From assembly GCA_958451705.1 (NCBI GenBank), contig CAUDRD010000084.1:1-6805 (forward strand): DNA of 6,805 nucleotides. Reading direction: 5' to 3'. The stretch is from an uncultured Oscillospiraceae bacterium. GTDB lineage: Bacteria; Bacillota; Clostridia; Oscillospirales; Acutalibacteraceae. Under the pieces are notes generated by a model. It was given only the letters and a program-made list of their open reading frames with translations. It was not told the origin of the DNA and ran no database searches. A program made the position numbers and the translations under genes. Below are positions 1 through 6,285 of the stretch, piece after piece (the stretch's first letter is position 1; the number at the start of each line of letters is the position of its first letter).

Positions 1-1
1 C

Positions 2-29
2 ATAATACACCATGCCAATATTTTGTCAA
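2..29 (-). promoter_or_regulatory. Sigma-A-type promoter for a gene left of the window
   Basis: On the minus strand, within the 43 bases after the dnaE stop, there is a perfect -35 box TTGACA (29-24) and, 16 nt later, a -10 box TATTAT (7-2, five of six consensus bases). Transcription would start just outside the window and read away from it in the same direction as dnaE. Two similar segments, ATATTGACA (32-24) and ATATTGGCA (21-13), repeat with an 11-nt period around and after the -35 box. In some Clostridia dnaE is followed by glycolytic genes such as pfkA, so such a gene is a guess for the target. No terminator hairpin is visible between dnaE and this promoter, so readthrough from dnaE is also possible. 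Confidence 0.6.
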
Positions 30-43
30 TATCTTTTAACAAA

Positions 44-3000
44 TTATTCCTGATTTTTTACGTTTTCCGACCCTAAAAGACGTTCCAGCTCGCTTAAAAG
101 CGGCTCGTTTATTTCAGTTAGCAATTTTGAATAACGGTATTCTGAAATATCTTCAAAATAAAAATATACAGGTGTCATACCCTCAAAAATCTCTATAAGA
201 TTTTTGGCTTTAGCAAATTTCGGTGACTTTTCCGAGGAAAAACGTAAAAACAATCCTCTCTTTTTCTTCTTTTGAGAGGAAGGCTGCTTTTCGGATAAAA
301 CCGATTTGTAATCCTCCGCTCTCTTCAGTGAGTCGCATATAATTTTAGGCTCCTCATCCTCTCTTAGACTGAGCCTGCCCTCAGCCACAACTACGGCGTT
401 TTCTTCTATTATTCCCGCACAGGCTGCAAGAACCGTGGGAAAAACTACCGCTTCCACTGCGCCGTAAACGTCCTCCAAGGTTATAAAGGCCATTGAGTCT
501 CCGCGCTTTGTGGTCTTTTTGGTTACGGAAGCTATCATACCTAAAAAAAGCACTTTACTGCCGTCTTTATACTTTGAAATACCCATTTCCGATACCTGCA
601 TAAGCTCAGAACTTTTTGCGCTGCCTATACTTTCCCCTAAAGCCTCGTAATTCCTCATAGGATGTCCTGACAGATAAAGGCCGGTGGTTTCCTTTTCCAT
701 CTGTAAAAGTTCCATATAGGGCATTTCCGGCATATTCGGAATATCGGGGCCTGAATCCTCCCCTAAAGCCGGAGAGACATCGAATAAGCCTATCTGACCA
801 TCGATATTTTTTCTCTTATTATATTCGAGATCATCGAGAACCGTGGGAAGAACAGATAGCATCTGTCTGCGATTGGCTCCCAGTGAATCCAAAGCACCGC
901 ATTTTATAAGGCTTTCTACCGCACGGCGGTTAAAATCTTTACCGTATATTCTTTTGCAGAAAGAGTAAAAAGAGGTGTATTTGCCCCCGCTTTCCCGCTC
1001 TTTCACAATGCGGCTTATAAGTCCCCTGCCCAGGTTTTTAACAGCCAGCAGCCCGAAAGTAATCCCTTTATCCGTAACGCCGAAGCTTTCAACGCTTTCG
1101 TTTACGTCGGGAGGCATTACTTTAATTGAAAGTCTGGCGCACTCCGCCGTATATTCGGCAACCTTAGAGGAGTTTTCAAGTATACTCGTAAGGAGCGCCG
1201 CCATAAACTCCGCCGGATAATGGCATTTTAAATAAGCTGTGCGGTAAGCCACAACTGCATAGGCTGCGGCGTGGGATTTATTAAAGGCATAGGAAGCAAA
1301 GGAAATCATTTCGTCAAAAATTTCATTTGCCGTTTTTTCATCTACTCCACGCTTTACGCAGCCCTCGCACTCCACCGTACCATCCTCATTTACAAGACCG
1401 TAGATGAAATTATTTCTCTCCCGCTCCATAACGTCGTGCTTCTTTTTCGCCATTGCACGGCGCACTATATCAGCTCTGCCGTAGGAGTATCCCGCAAGGG
1501 TTCTGAAAATCTGCATAACCTGCTCCTGATACACCATACAGCCATAGGTTACGGACAGAATATCTTTTAAAAGAGGCGTTTTATATACTATTTTATCGGG
1601 GTGCTTTTTGTTCCTGGAATAAGTGGGAATTGAGTCAACAGGCCCCGGACGGTAAAGGGACGTAACGGCAATTAAATCCTCTACCCGCTCGGGGCACAAA
1701 TCCATAAGCACGTTTTTCATACCGTCGGATTCAAACTGGAAAACGCCCTCAGTCTGACCTTTTGAAAACATTGCAAAGGTCTCTTTATCCTCTAAATCAA
1801 TTTTCTCTATGTCAAACTCAGGCTCTTTTCTCCTTATCATTTCCTGAGCGTGGTGAATGACAGTAAGGGTACGAAGACCCAAAAAGTCCATTTTAAGAAG
1901 TCCCAGTTCTTCAAGTGTTGTCATAGTAAACTGAGTTACCACGGATTCATCATTCTTAGCAAGAGGAACATAGGTATAAACGGGATTATGGGTGATTACA
2001 ACACCTGCGGCATGGGTGGAGGCGTGACGGGGCATACCCTCAACTTTAAGGGCCATATCTATAAGCCGCTTTACATCTTCTTCCTTTTCATACCGCTCTC
2101 TCAGTTCCGGAGTAGCTTTCATGGCCTTTTCTATGGTCATATTAAGGCGCATTGGTATGAGCTTTGCCACAGAATCAACTGCGCCGTAGGAAAAGCCCAG
2201 AGCTCTGCCCACATCTCTCACCGCCGCCCTCGCCGCCATAGTTCCAAAAGTTACAATCTGAGCTACATGGTCTGCACCGTACTTTTCGATTACATAATCT
2301 ATAACCTCACTGCGGCGCTCATAGCAGAAATCTATATCGAAATCGGGCATACTGACTCGTTCGGGATTCAGAAAACGCTCAAAGAGCAAATCGTATTTCA
2401 TAGGGTCTATACCTGTTATTCCCACACAGTAAGCCGCTATACTGCCCGCTCCGGAGCCTCTTCCCGGTCCTACAGGTATATCTTTACTTTTTGCAAAAGC
2501 TATAAAGTCACGGACTATAAGATAGTAGTCCACATAGCCCATTTGATTTATAATTTTAAGCTCATAATCGAGTCTCTCTCTGTATTCCTTAGGGGCATTT
2601 TCTCCGTAAAGACGGTTAAAACCCTCAAGGCACATATTTTTAAAATATTCGAAATGGCTCTGACCCTCGGGCACATCAAAATGGGGAAGCTTCGTCTTGC
2701 CGAACTCAAACTCTAAATTGCATTTTTCAGCTATTTTAACGGTGTTTTCTATAGCCTCCGGAACATAGGAGAAAAGCTCAGCCATTTCATCTCCGCTTTT
2801 AAGGTAAAATTCATCGCTTTCAAATTCAAGGCCCGTGGCTTCACCTACAATGTGGTTTGTCTGTATACAGATTAAAACATCCTGTACCTTTGAATCCTCA
2901 CGCTCAATATAATGGGTGTCGTTTGTAGCGGCAACGGGTATATTAAGCTCCGAAGAAAGCTTTAAAAGCTGGGGCAAAATACGCTTCTGGTCGGCAATAC

Positions 3001-3532
3001 CGTGATCCTGAAGCTCAATATAGTAGTCCTCGCCGAAAACCTCTTTGTACCACTGTGCCGTTTTCTTCGCACTGTCATAGTCGTTACGTACAAGAGCTCT
3101 CGGTATTTCTCCCGCAAGACAGGCAGACATGGCAATAAGACCATCGCTGTGTTCCTTTAACAGCTCATGGTCAATTCTCGGTTTACCGTAAAAGCCCCTC
3201 GTCCAGGCCTCGGAAACCATATATATAAGATTTTTGTATCCCGTTTCATTTTTACACAGAAGTATAAGGTGGTTGTGTTCGCTGTCAAGAGCGTGGACTT
3301 TATCATCCATTCCCCTTGCTGCCACATATACTTCGCAGCCGATTATAGGCTTTATACCGTGCTTTTTTGCCGCTTTATAAAAATCCACGGCACCGTACAT
3401 GACGCCGTGGTCTGTTATTGCTATGCTTTTCTGTCCTATCTTTTCGGCGGCGTCCATAAGCTTTTCTATCCGGCAAGCGCCGTCAAGAAGGCTGTACTCC
3501 GTATGGAGATGAAGGTGTACAAAATCAGTCAC
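44..3532 (-). CDS. dnaE: DNA polymerase III subunit alpha, DnaE type
   Basis: This is the catalytic alpha subunit of a C-family replicative DNA polymerase, a cytoplasmic, template-directed dNTP polymerase. With the GTG start at 3532 it is 1162 aa, a full-length size for DnaE. The N-terminal PHP domain (about 1-280) shows HLHLHT at 6-11, D17, TDHG at 40-43, E67, H88, C138 and NDTH at 204-207. The polymerase core has the GPGRGSGAGS loop at 355-364, the palm motif PDFDIDF at 396-402 (catalytic Asp399 and Asp401) and MDFLGL at 548-553 (third Asp, 549). The fingers/HhH region follows. A QIGLF motif at 913-917 fits the beta-clamp binding consensus, and an OB fold lies at about 990-1060. A Lys-rich linker precedes a C-terminal segment of about 60 aa. 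There is no inserted DEDDh exonuclease, so this is not PolC. The GTG start overlaps the end of whiA by 8 nt. An ATG at 3571 would add 13 unlikely residues. Whether it is the main replicase or a partner of PolC cannot be told from this window. Confidence 0.97.
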   Translation of the reverse strand: MTDFVHLHLHTEYSLLDGACRIEKLMDAAEKIGQKSIAITDHGVMYGAVDFYKAAKKHGIKPIIGCEVYVAARGMDDKVHALDSEHNHLILLCKNETGYKNLIYMVSEAWTRGFYGKPRIDHELLKEHSDGLIAMSACLAGEIPRALVRNDYDSAKKTAQWYKEVFGEDYYIELQDHGIADQKRILPQLLKLSSELNIPVAATNDTHYIEREDSKVQDVLICIQTNHIVGEATGLEFESDEFYLKSGDEMAELFSYVPEAIENTVKIAEKCNLEFEFGKTKLPHFDVPEGQSHFEYFKNMCLEGFNRLYGENAPKEYRERLDYELKIINQMGYVDYYLIVRDFIAFAKSKDIPVGPGRGSGAGSIAAYCVGITGIDPMKYDLLFERFLNPERVSMPDFDIDFCYERRSEVIDYVIEKYGADHVAQIVTFGTMAARAAVRDVGRALGFSYGAVDSVAKLIPMRLNMTIEKAMKATPELRERYEKEEDVKRLIDMALKVEGMPRHASTHAAGVVITHNPVYTYVPLAKNDESVVTQFTMTTLEELGLLKMDFLGLRTLTVIHHAQEMIRRKEPEFDIEKIDLEDKETFAMFSKGQTEGVFQFESDGMKNVLMDLCPERVEDLIAVTSLYRPGPVDSIPTYSRNKKHPDKIVYKTPLLKDILSVTYGCMVYQEQVMQIFRTLAGYSYGRADIVRRAMAKKKHDVMERERNNFIYGLVNEDGTVECEGCVKRGVDEKTANEIFDEMISFASYAFNKSHAAAYAVVAYRTAYLKCHYPAEFMAALLTSILENSSKVAEYTAECARLSIKVMPPDVNESVESFGVTDKGITFGLLAVKNLGRGLISRIVKERESGGKYTSFYSFCKRIYGKDFNRRAVESLIKCGALDSLGANRRQMLSVLPTVLDDLEYNKRKNIDGQIGLFDVSPALGEDSGPDIPNMPEMPYMELLQMEKETTGLYLSGHPMRNYEALGESIGSAKSSELMQVSEMGISKYKDGSKVLFLGMIASVTKKTTKRGDSMAFITLEDVYGAVEAVVFPTVLAACAGIIEENAVVVAEGRLSLREDEEPKIICDSLKRAEDYKSVLSEKQPSSQKKKKRGLFLRFSSEKSPKFAKAKNLIEIFEGMTPVYFYFEDISEYRYSKLLTEINEPLLSELERLLGSENVKNQE

Positions 3533-4445
3533 AGCCGCTCTCCTCCCCCTGTTCGGAAATATAACGGGCAAACTCCATTATCCGCTCAAGTCGGTGGTTG
3601 ACACCTGACCTTGAAATAGGTACCGAAAGGTTTTCTCCCAGCTCCCTAAGACTCATTTCTGGGTTTTCCTCCCTGAGTATGGCAAGCTCCTGTAAATCCT
3701 CCGGAAGGCTCTCTATTCCCCTTTTACGCCTTATTTCGGCTATTGCCTCTACCTGCTGAAGAGATGCGGCAACAGTGCGGGAAATATTGGCAGTCTCAAA
3801 ATTCAGTTTGCGGTTAACGTTATTGCGTACATCCTTGAACATTTTTACGCTCATAAGCTTAAGGGAGCTGTTTGTAGCTCCTATAAAGGTAAGTAAGTCC
3901 TCTACTGATTCGCTGTCCTTTGTATAAAGTATGTTATATCCCTTTCTCTGAGTGGATTTTGGCTCGAAAAGCACTTCCCTTAAAAAAGCCTCCAAATCCT
4001 TACAGAGATTCATTCGCTGAACGGTAAATTCTCCGTGATAGTCTTTTTCCGGGTCCGTAACTCCGCCGCAGGCAAGAAAAACACCTCTTAAAAAGGCTCC
4101 CTGGCAGCACTCATTTTCGATATTGGCTCTGTTAAGACGCAGGCTAAGTTCCTTTTTATCATGGCCGAATGTGCTCCTTATCTTCTGCCTTGCCTCTGCC
4201 GTTTCAGCGTTTACGCTTATTTTTCCCGAGGAAGAATGATGTATTTTAAGAGACACGCCGCAAACCTTTGAAATAAGGTAGACATATTTTTCCGCAGCGG
4301 CCTCGTTTTCTGTTACAAATGAGATTTGAGAGGGAGAAAATGATCTAGAAAAAAGCACAAGTCCATATGCTTCGCTTTTGTCACAGCATGGATTTTCGTT
4401 TTCGATAGTACAGATTTCATCTTTTACATCAGAACAAAAAGACAT
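3525..4445 (-). CDS. whiA: WhiA, DNA-binding sporulation/cell-division regulator
   Basis: This is a 306-aa protein of the WhiA family, close to the usual length of about 310-330 aa. WhiA is a DNA-binding protein: in Streptomyces it is needed for sporulation septation, and in Bacillus subtilis it affects division and chromosome segregation. The start MSFCSDVKDEI matches the family's typical N-terminus. The N-terminal half is a LAGLIDADG homing-endonuclease-like fold, and its signature is recognisable at 118-134 (FLRGVFLACGGVTDPEK). The catalytic acidic residue expected of an active nuclease is not seen, in line with the family being non-cleaving. The C-terminal helix-turn-helix covers about 264-289 and includes SGVNHR at 280-285. 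Cysteines are frequent (4, 12, 20, 21, 62, 113, 114, 126, 152, 305), and paired cysteines near the N-terminus are common in clostridial members. The ATG is preceded by AAAGGAGG with 7-nt spacing. The gene sits 33 nt after rapZ, and its last codons carry the ribosome binding site and start of dnaE. Confidence 0.97.
   Translation of the reverse strand: MSFCSDVKDEICTIENENPCCDKSEAYGLVLFSRSFSPSQISFVTENEAAAEKYVYLISKVCGVSLKIHHSSSGKISVNAETAEARQKIRSTFGHDKKELSLRLNRANIENECCQGAFLRGVFLACGGVTDPEKDYHGEFTVQRMNLCKDLEAFLREVLFEPKSTQRKGYNILYTKDSESVEDLLTFIGATNSSLKLMSVKMFKDVRNNVNRKLNFETANISRTVAASLQQVEAIAEIRRKRGIESLPEDLQELAILREENPEMSLRELGENLSVPISRSGVNHRLERIMEFARYISEQGEESGCD
3541..3550 (-). promoter_or_regulatory. 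Ribosome binding site that fixes the dnaE GTG start
   Basis: Read on the minus strand this is AGGGGGAGGA, a strong Shine-Dalgarno sequence. It leaves 9 nt between GGAGG and the GTG at 3532-3530. It lies within the last whiA codons (Gly-Glu-Glu). The GTG start overlaps the whiA stop in GTGACTGA, an arrangement typical of translational coupling. The protein from this start begins (M)TDFVHLHLHT, which fits the short lead usually found before the PHP motif in DnaE. Confidence 0.85.
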
Positions 4446-4452
4446 TTCTCCG

Positions 4453-4460
4453 CCTCCTTT
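4453..4460 (-). promoter_or_regulatory. Strong ribosome binding site of whiA
   Basis: AAAGGAGG on the minus strand, 7 nt before the whiA ATG, is a near-ideal Shine-Dalgarno sequence. It supports the start at 4445. The rest of the 33-nt rapZ-whiA gap is A/T-rich and shows no hairpin and no convincing -35/-10 pair. Confidence 0.85.
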
Positions 4461-4478
4461 ATAACATTTTTATCTGAA

Positions 4479-5336
4479 TTATTTATCTATATCTCTGTGA
4501 TGAACGCTTACTGTTATACCGTCGCACTTTTCCTTAATGTAAGTGCCTAAATATCTCGCCACAGCTACAGAGCGGTGATGTCCGCCCGTGCAGCCAACAG
4601 CTATAACAACCTTTGTCATATCGGAATTTTTGGCAAGGCTTATCATGGTCTCTGCAAGAGAAAGGAATTTCGGCAGCATTTCCTTTGCCTGAGCGCTTGT
4701 TATCACATAGTCGTAAACATCCTTGTCCATACCGTTTTTGTCCTTCAAAGAGGATACATAATACGGATTTGGAAATACTCTGACATCTGCTACAAGAGAA
4801 GCGTCTCTCGGAATACCGAACTTATAGCCAAATGATACGCACTGAACCTCCAGCTTGCTTTTGTCGGCTCCGCCGAATATCTCCCTAACCCTTTCACGAA
4901 GATCTCTGTCTTTCATTCCCGAAGAGTCGATTATGTAATCGGCCACACGGCGAACGCCGAAAAGTCTTTCCCTTTCGGCCGAAATCGCATTTTCGAGAGA
5001 TTTACACTCGAAAATAAGGGGATGAAGTCTTCCGGTCTTTTCATATCTTTCGCATAAAACCTTATTATCAGCTTCAAGGAAAAGCACCTTGCAGTCGAAA
5101 CCGTCTTTTTTCAGCCGTTCTGTTTCGTCGGCAAGGTCCGAAAACATTTCTCCGGACCTTATATCAGTAACAACAGCTAATTTTTCGCTTATCCCCCTTG
5201 TTTTCATCATGGCGACAAAGTCAGGGATTAGCTTGGGCGGCATATTGTCAACACAATAATAACCCATATCCTCAAAAGCCGAAGAGGCCTGGGTTTTGCC
5301 CGCTCCCGAAAGACCTGTTATCATTACCAAATCCAT
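4479..5336 (-). CDS. rapZ: RapZ/YvcJ family nucleotide-binding protein (RNase adapter family)
   Basis: This 285-aa protein of the RapZ (YvcJ/YhbJ) family matches the usual length of about 284-295 aa. An N-terminal P-loop domain carries Walker A GLSGAGKT at residues 8-15, followed by YYCVDNMPP at 26-34 and TDIRS at 57-61, a second conserved nucleotide-site motif. The C-terminal domain has the hallmark GCTGGHHRS at 248-256 and ends in HHRDIDK. In E. coli, RapZ senses glucosamine-6-phosphate and guides RNase E to the sRNA GlmZ, tuning GlmS. Firmicutes lack that GlmY/GlmZ circuit. The B. subtilis homologue YvcJ binds and hydrolyses ATP and GTP and affects competence, so the precise role here is unknown. 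It lies 22 nt after murB and 33 nt before whiA, a conserved Firmicutes order. An in-frame TAA directly abuts the ATG, so no earlier start in this frame is possible. The gene is intact, with nothing unusual in its motifs. Confidence 0.97.
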   Translation of the reverse strand: MDLVMITGLSGAGKTQASSAFEDMGYYCVDNMPPKLIPDFVAMMKTRGISEKLAVVTDIRSGEMFSDLADETERLKKDGFDCKVLFLEADNKVLCERYEKTGRLHPLIFECKSLENAISAERERLFGVRRVADYIIDSSGMKDRDLRERVREIFGGADKSKLEVQCVSFGYKFGIPRDASLVADVRVFPNPYYVSSLKDKNGMDKDVYDYVITSAQAKEMLPKFLSLAETMISLAKNSDMTKVVIAVGCTGGHHRSVAVARYLGTYIKEKCDGITVSVHHRDIDK

Positions 5337-5342
5337 TTATGC

Positions 5343-5348
5343 ATCACC
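5343..5348 (-). promoter_or_regulatory. Probable, shifted ribosome binding site of rapZ
   Basis: The murB-rapZ gap has no AGGAGG core. It does contain GGTGAT, 6 nt before the rapZ ATG, which can pair with the AUCACC part of the 16S rRNA 3' end (the extension of the classical site). This makes rapZ initiation probably weaker than that of whiA or murB, or dependent on ribosomes arriving from murB, whose stop is 22 nt upstream. This is an inference from base pairing only. Confidence 0.5.
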
Positions 5349-5358
5349 ATCCAAAGCT

Positions 5359-6267
5359 TCAGGGAATTTTTATAACCTCCGGTTCCAGTAAAATTCCCGT
5401 TTCATCGAATACTTTTTTCCTCACAAGCTCAATCAGAGCCATAATATCACTGCTTGTAGCGCCGGTATTGTTTACAATAAATCCGGCATGCTTTTCGCTT
5501 ACCTGAGCTCCGCCGACCCTTGTGCCCTTTAATCCGCACTGCTCAATAAGAGCCCCGGCAAAATGTCCCTGAGGACGCTTAAAGGTACTGCCTGCACTGG
5601 GAAGCTCAAGGGGCTGCTTTGACTTTCTTCTTCCAAGGTAGTCATCCATTTTAGCCCGGATTTCCTCTTTATTGCCCTTTTGAAGCTTTACCCGAACTGC
5701 GGTAACTACAAATCCGTTCTCACGGTAAATGCTTGTGCGGTAGCCAAGGTTCATCTCATCCAAGGAAAACTCCCCGGGAACACCGTTTCGGTCCAGATGA
5801 CGGCATGACACAATAACGTCTTTCATCTCTCCGCCATAGGCTCCTGCGTTCATAAACACTGCTCCACCGCAGCTTCCAGGAATACCAAAGGCGAACTCTA
5901 TGCCGCTCAAACCCTTTTCAAGGGCAAAACGGCAGAGACGAGACAGGCTTAAACCTGCCCCGCACTCTACCGTTGTTTCGTCAACCATCCGAATTTCCGA
6001 AAGTCCGTCCCCTATTTTGATAACCACAGAATCAATTCCGCCGTCATCTACAAGAAGATTGCTTCCGTTTCCGATTATATAAGGCTCCACCTTTTCTTCT
6101 GCGCATTTTGCGAGAAGAAGGGAAAGAGCTTTTTCATTTTGCGGTTCGGCAAGCAAAGCGGCACTGCCCCCGGTTTTAAAAGTGGTATACTCACTCATAG
6201 GTGCGTTAACAATAACGCTGCACCCAATCTCACGGGCAAAAACATCTAATTTTTCTGCTCTGCTCAT
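5359..6267 (-). CDS. murB: UDP-N-acetylenolpyruvoylglucosamine reductase MurB
   Basis: MurB is a cytoplasmic FAD enzyme that reduces UDP-GlcNAc-enolpyruvate with NADPH to UDP-MurNAc, the second committed step of peptidoglycan precursor synthesis. The 302-aa protein has the expected order of motifs: TTFKTGG near residue 28, the FAD-binding GNGSNLLV at about 66-73, GIPGSCGGAVFMNAGAYG in the middle, and GYRTSIY with the conserved Arg177. The active-site GSTFKRP follows with the proton-donor Ser227, then GGAQVSEKHAGFIVN and the C-terminal LEPEVIKI with Glu297. The length and the compact C-terminal half fit the short type II MurB of Firmicutes rather than the longer E. coli type I; this subtype is inferred. 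The ATG at 6267 is preceded by GGAGGT, with an unusually short 4-nt gap after GGAGG. It starts 18 nt after the ROK kinase stop and ends 22 nt before rapZ, which suggests cotranscription. All key residues are present, so it should be active. Confidence 0.98.
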   Translation of the reverse strand: MSRAEKLDVFAREIGCSVIVNAPMSEYTTFKTGGSAALLAEPQNEKALSLLLAKCAEEKVEPYIIGNGSNLLVDDGGIDSVVIKIGDGLSEIRMVDETTVECGAGLSLSRLCRFALEKGLSGIEFAFGIPGSCGGAVFMNAGAYGGEMKDVIVSCRHLDRNGVPGEFSLDEMNLGYRTSIYRENGFVVTAVRVKLQKGNKEEIRAKMDDYLGRRKSKQPLELPSAGSTFKRPQGHFAGALIEQCGLKGTRVGGAQVSEKHAGFIVNNTGATSSDIMALIELVRKKVFDETGILLEPEVIKIP

Positions 6268-6270
6268 ATT

Positions 6271-6276
6271 ACCTCC
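6271..6276 (-). promoter_or_regulatory. Ribosome binding site of murB with short spacing
   Basis: GGAGGT on the minus strand lies in the 18-nt gap between the ROK kinase stop and the murB ATG. Only 4 nt separate GGAGG from the ATG, shorter than the usual 6-9 nt. The next Met codon in frame (residue 24) would cut into conserved sequence close to the TTFKTGG motif, so the start at 6267 is kept. Confidence 0.7.
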
Positions 6277-6285
6277 GAATTTATA

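Noticed and set aside
1850..2716. A 288-codon open frame on the plus strand opposite dnaE
   Set aside because: It lies entirely antisense to the conserved polymerase core, and its translation is rich in His, Tyr, Ser and Cys with no recognisable domain. It is a shadow of dnaE codon usage.
3533..3571. An N-terminal extension of dnaE from the ATG at 3571
   Set aside because: It would add 13 residues rich in Arg, Pro and Gly with no family resemblance and enlarge the overlap with whiA. The GTG at 3532 has a strong, well-spaced ribosome binding site.
3167..3601. A 144-codon plus-strand open frame across the whiA-dnaE junction
   Set aside because: It is antisense to the PHP domain of dnaE and the end of whiA, with no domain resemblance and no supported start.
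3525..4445. WhiA as an active LAGLIDADG homing endonuclease or mobile intron element
   Set aside because: The LAGLIDADG-like segment is the degenerate form typical of WhiA, a C-terminal helix-turn-helix is present, and the gene sits in its conserved chromosomal place.
4446..4478. A promoter in the A/T-rich rapZ-whiA gap (TATAAA-like box)
   Set aside because: No -35-like hexamer stands at a suitable distance, and the gap is short enough for cotranscription.
5324..5350. An 8-codon mini-frame (MVMHKWIW) out of frame across the rapZ start, like a leader peptide
   Set aside because: It has no clear ribosome binding site of its own, no run of one amino acid and no attenuator hairpin. Chance is the simplest explanation.
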